From: Paenibacillus sp. Root444D2 | GTDB lineage: Bacteria > Bacillota > Bacilli > Paenibacillales > NBRC-103111 | Assembly (NCBI RefSeq): GCF_001426375.1 | Contig: NZ_LMEO01000010.1 | Location: 41,941 to 105,940, forward strand | Reading direction: 5' to 3' | DNA: 64,000 nucleotides | Shown: positions 41,757 through 50,629 of the stretch, piece by piece | How the letters are laid out: the number at the start of each line of letters is the position of its first letter | How positions within the stretch are numbered: the stretch's first letter is position 1 | Program-made: the position numbers and the translations under genes | Notes under the pieces: model-generated | What the model was told of the DNA's origin: nothing | The model's database searches: none | The model's input: only the letters and a program-made list of their open reading frames with translations

Positions 41757-44120
41757 TTGAAATTAATCAAACAAGCAGGAACATTGGTACTCGCATCGAC
41801 ACTGCTGCTCACTGCTGCGCCTGGGGTTTGGGCTGAAGCTGCTGTAGGAAGTACGTCCATAGCTCCCACGCTACCTGCATTTCCCGGAAAAGATGATAAG
41901 CAGTTGGATGCCAAAATTACCAAAGAACAAGCCATTGAACGAGCTAAGACCTACATAACGGTGCCGGAAGGCTATACATTTCAATCTATTAGTCTAAATG
42001 CTTATTACAGCATGAATGGCCGGAATATCCCGACGTGGAACATTAATTACACCAAAATGGTGAAAGATCGGAATTACGGTTCCTTAAACGTATCGATTAA
42101 CGGATTGGACGGAACGTTGACCTCCTTTTCCATGAATGACAATGACCCTGAGCACAAACCAAGCTATCCGCCGAAGGTGGATTTCAAAGCTGCCAAGGAC
42201 GCCGCTTCTGCCTTTATTGGCAAAGTGAACCCAGAGAAGCAGAAGGAGCTTGTTTATAATGATTCAGAGGAAAATGCATTTCGAACGCCGCTGAATGGTA
42301 ATTATCAGTACAATATTCGGTTCGATCGATCTGTTGGCGGTGTGCCCTTTGCTCCCAATGGTATTAGTGTGGTCGTCAATGGGGAAGGACAGGTTACGAA
42401 TTATAACTATAACTGGGATGACAATGTCGCGTTTCAGCAAAATGTAACGCCGATTTCTAAGGAGAAAGCTGCCCAAATGTTCCGCGATAAGGCGAATCTT
42501 TCTTTGCTTTACCAGATTCCATACGGTGCCAAAGGCAAGAAATTGCCGATTATTTCTTACATGCTGGGCGGCTTTTCCTTGAATGCAGAAACTGGTGAGG
42601 TCTGGAGCCCCGTCAAAGGGATGGAAGATGCTGAGGGGAATAAGCCCTTAACCGACAAGCCACTGGCTGCTAAGCCGCCTGCTACCTTGGACCTGACTAA
42701 GGAAGAGGCGATTAAGAAGGTGACAACGGTTTTCAACCTGTCCTCCGACTACAAAATCCAAGAAGCATCCTATAATGAATCGACCAACCCTGAAACAGGG
42801 GAAACCATCTCAAATTGGAATTTAAGTTGGAATGAGGCGTCTGAGAAGGATTCCAAAGTTAAAATCGTCGGTAAAGGCGCATGGGCTAGCGTGAACAGCA
42901 AGACAGGAGAGATTACAAATTTCAACAGCTACATCCCTTACGGACCTGACGCCGATAAAGAGATAGAAGGTAAAATTGCTTTGGAAGATGCGATAACAAC
43001 CGGTGTTGATTTTGTGAAAAAGCAGCTTCCTGCTTATACCGATCAGTTGTCGCTTCAAGTACAATCGGCTAAAAATTATTCCGAAGATCAGCTGAAGCAT
43101 ATGCGCAATTGGGATATTAGTTTTAAACGCGTGATCGATGGTGTAAATGCCGGGAATGAAGAAGTAACGGTAAGTATCGATCGTGTGACCGGCCAAATTG
43201 TTGGTTATCACTACTCCATCAGCAATCTGCCTTATCCACAGCAAAAGCCGCAGGTGCTGGCCATTGATAAAGCCAAGGATCTTTGGCTCGCGCAGTTTGA
43301 CATCAAGTTAAATTATGTGGCCGAAGGCAGCGGGTTCATCGGTGGAATTCCCCTGGAGAAATACAGAGTGATGGTGGCAGCTGGGGATGTCCCGCAATCC
43401 ATGGATCTGAAGACAGACGGGAAATTAGATGCAAAGCTTGTCTATTCACTCGTTCCTAAGTTCAACCGTGAACCTTTCCTTTTGGATGCGCAAACCGGTC
43501 AATGGCGGAATAGTGAAACAGGTGATGTAATGTCCTTGGACAAAGTGACAGTAAGCGACATTGACAATCACTGGGCTAAAAATGAGCTTCAGCTTATGCT
43601 TGATTATCAAGCGCTGGACGTGAAGGATGGCAAAGTGAATCCAGACCAAACCATTCAACGCGGTGAGTTAGTCAAAATGCTCGTTATTGCCATGAATGGC
43701 GGTAACGGTGGTATTTATTACGGGGCAGAACGGAAGGCATCATTTGCCGATGTGAGCAAATCTTCTCCTTATTTTGCCTATGTTGAAAATGCGGTTGATC
43801 GCGGTTTACTAGATGTAGGTGCTGAATTTAATCCAGAAGCAGCTATGAATCGTGAAGAAATGGCACAGCTGATCGTGAAGGCGCTTGGCTACAAGAGCCT
43901 GACGAAGTTCGACGGTATCTTCAATGGCAATTTCACAGATGCTGCTAAGCTTAAGCATGTTGGGGATGCAGCTATTGTAGTGGGGCTGAACATTATGTCA
44001 CTAGACGATGGACAATTCGTACCTCAGCAAGAAGTGACGAAAGCACAGGCGGCCAGCGCCTTTTACCGCTTCTTGCAAAGACGGTCTGAGCTTCAGGAGC
44101 AGCCTCGTTACTATTACTAA
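41757..44120 (+). CDS. S-layer-homology surface protein with YcdB/YcdC (PepSY-like) repeats
   Basis: About 787 residues. A signal peptide (AGTLVLASTLLLTAAPGVWA) is followed by several YcdB/PepSY-like modules (KITKEQAIERAKTYI, then LTKEEAIKKVTTVFNL, then LAIDKAKDLWLAQF) and three C-terminal SLH domains (VSDIDNHWAKNELQLMLDYQ, ASFADVSKSSPYFAYVENAV, NFTDAAKLKHVGDAAIVVG). SLH domains bind pyruvylated cell-wall polymer, so it is displayed on the surface. GAGGAGG is three bases from ATG 41751 but nine from TTG 41757, so I prefer the TTG. YcdB modules are thought to inhibit proteases or bind the wall; the role is inference. Confidence 0.9.
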   Translation: MKLIKQAGTLVLASTLLLTAAPGVWAEAAVGSTSIAPTLPAFPGKDDKQLDAKITKEQAIERAKTYITVPEGYTFQSISLNAYYSMNGRNIPTWNINYTKMVKDRNYGSLNVSINGLDGTLTSFSMNDNDPEHKPSYPPKVDFKAAKDAASAFIGKVNPEKQKELVYNDSEENAFRTPLNGNYQYNIRFDRSVGGVPFAPNGISVVVNGEGQVTNYNYNWDDNVAFQQNVTPISKEKAAQMFRDKANLSLLYQIPYGAKGKKLPIISYMLGGFSLNAETGEVWSPVKGMEDAEGNKPLTDKPLAAKPPATLDLTKEEAIKKVTTVFNLSSDYKIQEASYNESTNPETGETISNWNLSWNEASEKDSKVKIVGKGAWASVNSKTGEITNFNSYIPYGPDADKEIEGKIALEDAITTGVDFVKKQLPAYTDQLSLQVQSAKNYSEDQLKHMRNWDISFKRVIDGVNAGNEEVTVSIDRVTGQIVGYHYSISNLPYPQQKPQVLAIDKAKDLWLAQFDIKLNYVAEGSGFIGGIPLEKYRVMVAAGDVPQSMDLKTDGKLDAKLVYSLVPKFNREPFLLDAQTGQWRNSETGDVMSLDKVTVSDIDNHWAKNELQLMLDYQALDVKDGKVNPDQTIQRGELVKMLVIAMNGGNGGIYYGAERKASFADVSKSSPYFAYVENAVDRGLLDVGAEFNPEAAMNREEMAQLIVKALGYKSLTKFDGIFNGNFTDAAKLKHVGDAAIVVGLNIMSLDDGQFVPQQEVTKAQAASAFYRFLQRRSELQEQPRYYY

Positions 44121-44165
44121 ATAAGCTGTTGAGGGGAGTTAGTTAACTCCTCTCATAACCAATAA

Positions 44166-44208
44166 AAGAAGCCTCTAAATCCACTTATGAGTGGGTTTGA
44201 GGCTTCTT
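44166..44208. terminator. Bidirectional terminator
   Basis: AAGAAGCCTC pairs with GAGGCTTCTT, with an inner AATCCACT/AGTGGGTT stem. It lies between the SLH gene and the small convergent gene. Confidence 0.88.
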
Positions 44209-44269
44209 GTGGTTGAGCGGGCTACAGATGTTATCTTGCCTTCTCTGATAAGGACATTGCGTCCTAGCT

Positions 44270-44428
44270 CTAGAACATTGGGAATACATATCGAACTAGG
44301 AAATACAGGACGCCGAAGATGATGACGACGTAAGCGGCATATTTGATGAAAGTAGAAGCAACTAGACTGGAATCCGATTTTTTCTCCACATGGCGTTCTT
44401 CGATATCGATATCGCGATGAGTCGACAT
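44270..44428 (-). CDS. Small membrane protein (52 residues), unknown function
   Basis: MSTHRDIDIEERHVEKKSDS is followed by one transmembrane helix (IKYAAYVVIIFGVLYFLV) and RYVFPMF. AAAGGAG stands eight bases before ATG 44428. A charged N-terminal tail and single C-terminal helix are visible. It is convergent with the SLH gene and divergent from ilvA. It is not in an annotated family I recognise. Confidence 0.75.
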   Translation of the reverse strand: MSTHRDIDIEERHVEKKSDSSLVASTFIKYAAYVVIIFGVLYFLVRYVFPMF

Positions 44429-44537
44429 TTGAACCACTCCTTTGAAGTTGTATTGCTATGTAATACCCTGCTGGGCACGAAGTGAAACACAGGAAAAAAC
44501 GCTGCCAATATTATTTTCGTACAGGCGGACAGAGTTG

Positions 44538-44546
44538 TGCTACAAT
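44538..44546 (+). promoter_or_regulatory. Extended -10 promoter of ilvA
   Basis: TGCTACAAT is an extended -10 element (TG-N-TACAAT) with a poor -35. The leader would be only about 43 nt, leaving no room for a T-box. Confidence 0.55.
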
Positions 44547-44595
44547 AATCTTTAAAACTTTAATAGCACAATGCGGAGAAAGGAAGTAAGAGAAA

Positions 44596-45852
44596 ATGGT
44601 TGTTACCAGTAAAGTAGGTTTGGAAGATATTATTAGGGCCAATCATGTGCTCAGCAGGGTGATCGAACCTTCGCCGTTGCAACGCAATGAGCTGCTCTCT
44701 AACTTGTATGAATGCAACGTTTATCTTAAACGTGAAGATATGCAAATTGTCCGTTCTTTCAAAATTCGTGGAGCGTATAATGTGATTCAAAGCTTAACAC
44801 CGGAGGAACGCGAAGCAGGTGTCGTGTGTGCGAGCGCTGGCAATCATGCGCAGGGAGTGGCTTATTCCTGTAAGCAACTCGGTATTGAAGGCAAAATCTT
44901 CATGCCGACAACAACGCCGAGACAAAAGATTTCCCAAGTTAAGCTATTTGGCGGATCTTTTGTTGAAGTTATTCTCACAGGTGATTCATTCGATGACTCC
45001 TCTAACCATGCCAAAGCCTACTGTGCTCAAGAGAATAAAGTGTTCATACACCCTTTCGATGATGTCCGCACGATTGCTGGGCAAGGCACAGTTGGTCTCG
45101 AGATTATGAATCAAATGCCCGAATCTCCTGACTATATCTTCGCAACGATTGGCGGAGGCGGCCTGGCAGCGGGAGTTGCAACCTATGTGGATAGTGTTTC
45201 TCCACGAACACGTATCATCGGTGTTGAACCGGAGGGCGCGGCAAGCATGACGGAAGCGCTGAAGCAGGGGAAGGTCGTGACCTTACCCACGATTGATAAG
45301 TTCGTAGACGGAGCAGCCGTGAAGCAAGTGGGCGAGCTTACTTTTGACATTTGTAAAGAAAAGCTTGAGGATATCGTCATTGTTCCTTCTGGCAAGGAAT
45401 GTACAACCATTCTGGAGCTTTACAACAATAACGCGATTGTCATTGAGCCGGCCGGCGCGCTCCCAGTTTCAGCCCTCGATGCCTATCGGGAGCAGATTCG
45501 CGGTAAGAATGTGGTTTGTATCATCAGCGGCGGCAACAATGACATTGACCGTATGCAGCAGATTAAAGAAAGATCGCTCGTGTATGAAGGCTTGAAGCAC
45601 TACTTTATCCTTAATTTCCCGCAGCGTGCTGGGGCCTTGCGCGAATTTCTGGAAGAAGTCTTAGGACCCACAGACGATATTACAAGATTTGAGTATACGA
45701 AAAAAAATAATAGGGACGACGCTCCAGCGCTGGTCGGCATTGAGCTCAAAAATAAAGATGATTATGAAGGTCTTATTGAGCGCCTATCTCAGAAGGATTA
45801 TGGCTATATAGAAATAAATAAGGACCCCAAGCTATTTAACTTGCTTATTTGA
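44596..45852 (+). CDS. ilvA: Threonine ammonia-lyase (threonine dehydratase), biosynthetic
   Basis: This PLP enzyme converts threonine to 2-oxobutanoate, first step of isoleucine synthesis (cytosol). It has 418 residues. The PLP lysine is in SFKIRGAYN, SAGNHAQGVAYS is the family motif, and the phosphate-binding glycine loop is ATIGGGGLAAGVA. A single ACT-like domain of about 85 residues follows (HYFILNFPQRAGALREFLEE), the short IlvA form expected to bind isoleucine or valine for feedback control. The start follows AAAGGAAG. It stands apart from other ilv genes in this window. Confidence 0.95.
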   Translation: MVVTSKVGLEDIIRANHVLSRVIEPSPLQRNELLSNLYECNVYLKREDMQIVRSFKIRGAYNVIQSLTPEEREAGVVCASAGNHAQGVAYSCKQLGIEGKIFMPTTTPRQKISQVKLFGGSFVEVILTGDSFDDSSNHAKAYCAQENKVFIHPFDDVRTIAGQGTVGLEIMNQMPESPDYIFATIGGGGLAAGVATYVDSVSPRTRIIGVEPEGAASMTEALKQGKVVTLPTIDKFVDGAAVKQVGELTFDICKEKLEDIVIVPSGKECTTILELYNNNAIVIEPAGALPVSALDAYREQIRGKNVVCIISGGNNDIDRMQQIKERSLVYEGLKHYFILNFPQRAGALREFLEEVLGPTDDITRFEYTKKNNRDDAPALVGIELKNKDDYEGLIERLSQKDYGYIEINKDPKLFNLLI

Positions 45853-45918
45853 GGAAAAATAGCCAAATGTGGAATGAATATGATATAGTTAATTAGTCCC
45901 ATTTATTCCCTTAATATC

Positions 45919-46065
45919 GTAAAAGGCAAACTTATCGAAAGGTAAGGACGCAAAGCTGCAGATCTAAGGTTGCCCTCGCAACAATGATGGCTGGGCTGCC
46001 GACAGGTTGCAGTTTACCTAGACAGGTACACCTACGGCTATTCCGATTCGGAATAGCCTTTTTTT
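45919..46065 (+). ncRNA. c-di-GMP-I (GEMM) riboswitch with terminator
   Basis: The core matches the GEMM-I consensus: GGCAAACTTATCGAAAGG is followed by TAAGGACGCAAAGC (GAAA tetraloop hairpin CTTATC/GGTAAG), TCTAAGG as tetraloop receptor side, a second hairpin GTTGC/GCAAC, and ATGATGGCTGGGCTGCC. A P1 stem can form between GTAAA (45919) and TTTAC (46013). An intrinsic terminator follows at 46036, so control is transcriptional. The regulated gene encodes a c-di-GMP enzyme, making a feedback loop. Confidence 0.92.
46036..46065 (+). terminator. Riboswitch expression-platform terminator
   Basis: The perfect stem GGCTATTCCG-ATT-CGGAATAGCC is followed by TTTTTTT. It lies 23 bp before the diguanylate cyclase start. 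Confidence 0.9.
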
Positions 46066-46087
46066 CATCAAATAAGGAGGTTCAAGA

Positions 46088-47626
46088 ATGAGAGGCATAC
46101 TTTCTAAGTGGATACAGCATATGAAAGCGCAAACGTTGGTCTATTTGGGCGTGCTGGGCTTCTTTTTGTTGACCATTAATCTACTTGCTGCTTCTTCTTT
46201 CTCCTTTTCGCCTTACGTTTACATTAGTGTGCTTGTTCAAGCACTAATCTGTCTATTTTTTGCGAAGAGTGTAGGGCAACTGCTTCTTACTAGTAGAGAG
46301 CAGGAAGAAAAGAGTAAACAACTAGCCTTTCTGGCCTATCATGATACATTAACGGGATTACCCAATCGCCGATTGTTTAATGACCGATTGGAGCGGGCGC
46401 TCCTGCATGCGCAGCGTAATGAACAACTGGCGGCTGTTATGTTCTTGGACATGGACCGATTCAAGGATGTCAACGATTCATTAGGTCATGCCTACGGTGA
46501 TCGTTTAATTCGCCTTGCAGCAGAACGTTTGCTGGGCTGCCTGCGTGGATCGGATACGGTGTACCGCCAAGGTGGCGACGAGTTTACTATATTACTAGAA
46601 TCTTTTGCGAAGCCTGAAGATGCAAGAGTTGTAGCTTCCCGAATTCAAATGGCTCTGGAAGAGCCTTTTATCCTAGATGGAATGCCAGTAACCATAACGG
46701 CTAGTATAGGGATAGCGTTGTATCCGTTAGACGGTAAGCTGCCTGAGCAGCTCATGGCGTATGCAGATGAAGCGATGTATGCGGCCAAGAATCGGGGGCA
46801 TAACCAGTTCCAATTCTATGCCTCTGACATCGATGCCATGGTGAAGAGCAAAGCTCACATGGAGAAAGAGCTCCGATTGGCCATAGACAACAATCAATTT
46901 GAAATCCTATATCAGCCTCAATATGAAATAACAAACCGAAAATTAATCGGAATGGAAGCGATCATTCATTGGAGCAGGGGAGACAACCTCCTCGCAACTA
47001 GTATGGATTGGAAGAAAGCGGCCGAGGAAATGGGTTTCATGATACCTATCGGAAAATGGGCTGTACGAACGGCGTGCAGACAGATGAGAATCTGGCAGGA
47101 CGAGGGCTACACACCGCTGAGAATGACTTTAGCAGTAACGGCTTCACAGTTTAAAGATGAGCATTTTATTGAAGAAATTGCCGTTGTTTTGAAAGAAACA
47201 GGTATCAATCCCATGTTGGTGGAGCTGGACCTTACGGAAAGTATCACATCTTCCAATGTACAAGAGGCTAGCGAGAAATTGATTATCCTGAAGAAATTCG
47301 GAGTGCGTATCGTGATGGATGACCTGTGTACAGGTCTTTTTACACGAAGCGGGCTCGAAGGTATGCCGCTCGATAGCGTAAAATTAGATAGCACATTGAT
47401 TCGGGATTTGGTAGACGACGATGAGAATCAGCTGCTGGCTGCTGCCATAATTCGCATGGCTCACCGTCTAGGTTTAAATTTAATTGCAAAGGGTGTCGAA
47501 ACAGAAGAACAACTGGAGCACTTGAGACTTTTGCAGTGTACGGAAGTGCAAGGAATGCTGTTCAGCAGCCCGTTAGGACCCGAACAATTCATGAGACTTA
47601 TGAACGATAAAATTAACAAAGGGTAA
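46088..47626 (+). CDS. GGDEF-EAL protein: intact diguanylate cyclase, degenerate EAL domain
   Basis: This 512-residue protein has two N-terminal transmembrane helices, a GGDEF domain and an EAL domain. GGDEF is intact at residues 162-166 (YRQGGDEFTILL), with an RxxD inhibitory site (RGSD) five residues before it. The EAL domain looks inactive: EAL reads EAI (E290), the metal-binding Asn before SxxQF is lost (LAVTASQF), DDFGTG reads DDLCTG, and the usual AEGVE reads AKGVE. So it should synthesise, not hydrolyse, c-di-GMP. It starts after AAGGAGG and is controlled by the c-di-GMP riboswitch directly upstream. Confidence 0.93.
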   Translation: MRGILSKWIQHMKAQTLVYLGVLGFFLLTINLLAASSFSFSPYVYISVLVQALICLFFAKSVGQLLLTSREQEEKSKQLAFLAYHDTLTGLPNRRLFNDRLERALLHAQRNEQLAAVMFLDMDRFKDVNDSLGHAYGDRLIRLAAERLLGCLRGSDTVYRQGGDEFTILLESFAKPEDARVVASRIQMALEEPFILDGMPVTITASIGIALYPLDGKLPEQLMAYADEAMYAAKNRGHNQFQFYASDIDAMVKSKAHMEKELRLAIDNNQFEILYQPQYEITNRKLIGMEAIIHWSRGDNLLATSMDWKKAAEEMGFMIPIGKWAVRTACRQMRIWQDEGYTPLRMTLAVTASQFKDEHFIEEIAVVLKETGINPMLVELDLTESITSSNVQEASEKLIILKKFGVRIVMDDLCTGLFTRSGLEGMPLDSVKLDSTLIRDLVDDDENQLLAAAIIRMAHRLGLNLIAKGVETEEQLEHLRLLQCTEVQGMLFSSPLGPEQFMRLMNDKINKG

Positions 47627-47705
47627 TCTAGATTTTATTAACCAGTGGTAGTATAATAAATAATTGGGGCTTGGAACCTATATTGTAGGGGCTTACAAAA
47701 AGACC

Positions 47706-47724
47706 ATGTCAACTTGTATGACAT
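47706..47724. promoter_or_regulatory. Dyad upstream of the nucleoside importer operon
   Basis: ATGTCA-7nt-TGACAT forms a perfect dyad about 160 bp before nupN in a 258-bp AT-rich upstream region. It is a possible operator; no regulator is assigned, and I see no purine riboswitch. Confidence 0.4.
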
Positions 47725-47884
47725 AACGAATTATGTTAATTTGCTGGTGTATCGCTTTTATCTTGGGTTTCAAAATGATACACTCATGCTTATAGCCAGT
47801 CTTACATAATTTAACTAATTTTGGTCAACCTACAATGTGAGATTTCGTGGTTTTAAATTAATTGATCCTATGGGGGTAATAATC

Positions 47885-48958
47885 ATGAAGAAAATGCTTT
47901 CAACAGCTCTTATGGCTGTAACGGTTTCTGCATTAGCTCTTTCCGGCTGTGCCAAAAAAGAAGAAACGAAACCGGCGGCTTCAGCAACTCCAGCTACTTC
48001 TGCAGCTGCAACAGCTTCTGCGGCACCAAGCAACAACAGCGGTAAAGACTTCAAAATCGGAATGGTTACCGATATTGGTGGCGTCAATGATAAATCTTTT
48101 AACCAAAGCGCATGGGAAGGCTTGAAGGCGCTTGAGAAACAAACAGGCGTTAAAGTGAAAAACCTTGAAAGTAAAGGCGATGCAGATTACACGCCTAACT
48201 TAAACCAATTCGTTAAAGACGGCTACAACCTAACTTGGGGTATCGGCTTCTTGATGGGCGATGCGCTAAAAACAGTAGCAACTCAAAACCCAAATGCTAA
48301 ATTAGCGATCATTGATAATGTCGTTGAAGCTCCAAACGTAGAATCCGTAACATTCTCTGAGCAAGAAGGTTCTTACCTTGTTGGGGTAGTTGCAGGTCTA
48401 ACAACAAAATCAAACAAAATCGGCTTCGTTGGCGGTATCGACATCCCGGTTATCAAACGTTTTGAAGCTGGTTTCGTAGCTGGCGTTAAAGCGGTTAATC
48501 CAAATGCTAAAATTCAAATTAACTATACAGGCGCTTTTGACAAGCCAGACCTTGGTAAAGCAGCAGCAGCAACGATCTACAACGATGGCGCTGATGTAAT
48601 TTTCCACGCAGCTGGTTCCACAGGTAATGGTGTATTCAACGAGGCGAAAGACCGCGCGAAAAACGGTAAAAAGGTTTGGGTTATCGGCGTAGATAAAGAC
48701 CAATCCCTTGAGTTCGGCGATGAAGTTACACTGACTTCCATGTTGAAACGTGTTGACACAGCAGTTATTCGTGTTTCCAAAGACATCATCGACAACAAAT
48801 TTCAAGGTGGTAAAGTGGTTACACTCGGTCTGAAAGACGATGGCGTAGGCCTTCCTGAAACTTCCAAGAAAAATGTATCCGCGGAAATCTTGAAAAAAGT
48901 GGATGAGTTCAAAGCAAAAATTATTAGCGGCGAAATCAAAGTTCCTGAAAAACCTTAA
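47885..48958 (+). CDS. nupN: BMP-family nucleoside-binding lipoprotein (NupN/PnrA type)
   Basis: This 357-residue lipoprotein (lipobox LALSGC) has an Ala/Ser/Thr linker and then the basic membrane protein fold: MVTDIGGVNDKSFNQSAWEG, GFLMGDALKTVATQNP, FSEQEGSYLVGVVAGL, IFHAAGSTGNGVFNEA. It binds purine nucleosides such as guanosine outside the cell. ATG 47885 follows GGGGG; the longer frame is not supported. It is followed by the ATPase and two permeases; a terminator in between suggests higher expression of the binding protein. Confidence 0.93.
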   Translation: MKKMLSTALMAVTVSALALSGCAKKEETKPAASATPATSAAATASAAPSNNSGKDFKIGMVTDIGGVNDKSFNQSAWEGLKALEKQTGVKVKNLESKGDADYTPNLNQFVKDGYNLTWGIGFLMGDALKTVATQNPNAKLAIIDNVVEAPNVESVTFSEQEGSYLVGVVAGLTTKSNKIGFVGGIDIPVIKRFEAGFVAGVKAVNPNAKIQINYTGAFDKPDLGKAAAATIYNDGADVIFHAAGSTGNGVFNEAKDRAKNGKKVWVIGVDKDQSLEFGDEVTLTSMLKRVDTAVIRVSKDIIDNKFQGGKVVTLGLKDDGVGLPETSKKNVSAEILKKVDEFKAKIISGEIKVPEKP

Positions 48959-49009
48959 TTTAGGTATAAAAGGCGTTGCGGTTACGAACGATAGGTTTGC
49001 TTCTGTTCA

Positions 49010-49044
49010 AACAAGGCTAGTTATAATAACTAGCCTTGTTCTTT
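49010..49044 (+). terminator. Internal terminator between nupN and nupO
   Basis: The 15-bp perfect stem AACAAGGCTAGTTAT / ATAACTAGCCTTGTT is followed by CTTTAG. Partial read-through would give more binding protein than transporter. Confidence 0.85.
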
Positions 49045-49087
49045 AGTTTTAGAGGTAATTAAAAAAATTGATCCTTAGGGTGATCTG

Positions 49088-50629
49088 ATGAGTGAAGTAG
49101 TCCCTGTTGTTGAGCTTAGCAACATTACGAAGCGGTTTCCAGGAATAGTGGCGAATGATGCCATTAGTTTAAAGCTGATGAAGGGTGAAATTCATGCCTT
49201 GCTTGGCGAAAATGGCGCGGGTAAATCAACACTAATGAACATTGTGTTCGGACTTTATCAGCCGGATGAAGGTAACATTAAAGTGCAAGGCAAGGAAGTG
49301 TTTATTGATAGCCCGAATCGTGCTATCGAGCTTGGCATTGGTATGGTGCATCAGCATTTCAAGCTGGTTCAGCCATTTACCGTGACAGAAAACATTATTT
49401 TGGGCATGGAGCCCAAAAAAGGGTCGAAAATCGATTACAAAACAGCGCAAGACAAAGTACGTAAGTTATCGGAACAATATGGTTTGCGAGTGGATCCAAA
49501 AGCGAGAATAGAAGATATCTCCGTCGGCATGCAGCAGCGTGTGGAAATATTGAAAACGCTGTATCGCGGCGCCGATATTCTTATTTTTGATGAACCTACA
49601 GCTGTACTAACGCCGCAAGAGATTAGTGAATTGATGGTCATTATGCGCAATCTTGTCAAAGAGGGCAAATCCATCATTCTCATTACACATAAGCTGAAAG
49701 AAATTATGGAGATTGCCGATACCGTGACGATCATTCGTCGGGGCAAGGTCATTGATTCTTTAGAAATCGCGAAGACCAATCCGCAAATTCTGGCGGAGAA
49801 GATGGTCGGTCGCGATGTTTCCTTCAAAGTGAACAAGCAGGATGTGAAGCTTGGAGAACCCGTTCTCCAGGTTCAAGAACTAGTCGCGCGAAACCAGCAG
49901 GGTTTGCCTGCTTTGAAGGGGCTTAATTTTGAGGTGAAAGCCGGAGAAATTCTGGGCATCGCCGGTGTTGATGGCAATGGACAGAGTGAATTAATAGAGG
50001 CGTTAACCGGGCTGCGTTCTATTGATAGCGGTCGTGTGCTGCTGATGGGAAGCGATATTACAAACTATACACCGAGAGAAATCTCCGAGGCTGGATTGTC
50101 GCATATTCCTGAGGACCGGCACAAGCATGGACTCGTACTCGATTTTACTATGAGCGAGAACATGGTGCTTGAAACGTATTTTCATCCTGCGTATAACAAA
50201 GCTGGTTTCTTGAATTATGAAGCTATCGATCGCCATGCGGAAGCGTTGATTAAGCAGTTCGACGTTAGAACGCCAAGTATCTACAATAAAGCGCGTTCCT
50301 TGTCAGGTGGTAATCAACAAAAGGCGATTATTGCCAGGGAAATATACAAAAATCCCAATCTTCTTATTGCCGCGCAACCGACGCGGGGATTGGATGTCGG
50401 TGCAATCGAGTTCGTGCATCGTCAATTGATCGAGCAGCGGAACAAAGGCAAAGCAGTTCTGTTGATTTCTTTTGAACTGGATGAAATTATGAATGTGTCG
50501 GATCGCATTGCCGTTATCTATGAAGGACAGATTGTGGGAGAAGTGCTGCCGCAGGAGACGAACGATCAAGAGATCGGTTTGCTTATGGCTGGCAGTAAGC
50601 GCACAGAGAAAGGAGCTGCTCATGAATAA
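49088..50629 (+). CDS. nupO: Nucleoside ABC transporter ATPase (two fused ATPase domains, NupO type)
   Basis: This 513-residue protein has two ABC domains, as in RbsA/NupO. The first has GENGAGKST, signature ISVGMQQR and ILIFDEPT; the second has GVDGNGQSE, LSGGNQQK and a Walker B without the catalytic Glu (LLIAAQPTRGLD), the usual asymmetry in this group. It powers uptake through the two permeases that follow; the first of these overlaps it by 8 bp. Confidence 0.95.
   Translation: MSEVVPVVELSNITKRFPGIVANDAISLKLMKGEIHALLGENGAGKSTLMNIVFGLYQPDEGNIKVQGKEVFIDSPNRAIELGIGMVHQHFKLVQPFTVTENIILGMEPKKGSKIDYKTAQDKVRKLSEQYGLRVDPKARIEDISVGMQQRVEILKTLYRGADILIFDEPTAVLTPQEISELMVIMRNLVKEGKSIILITHKLKEIMEIADTVTIIRRGKVIDSLEIAKTNPQILAEKMVGRDVSFKVNKQDVKLGEPVLQVQELVARNQQGLPALKGLNFEVKAGEILGIAGVDGNGQSELIEALTGLRSIDSGRVLLMGSDITNYTPREISEAGLSHIPEDRHKHGLVLDFTMSENMVLETYFHPAYNKAGFLNYEAIDRHAEALIKQFDVRTPSIYNKARSLSGGNQQKAIIAREIYKNPNLLIAAQPTRGLDVGAIEFVHRQLIEQRNKGKAVLLISFELDEIMNVSDRIAVIYEGQIVGEVLPQETNDQEIGLLMAGSKRTEKGAAHE

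Noticed and set aside
47640..47884. Purine riboswitch before the nucleoside importer
   Set aside because: The conserved loop and junction sequences of purine riboswitches are not present; only a short dyad was found.
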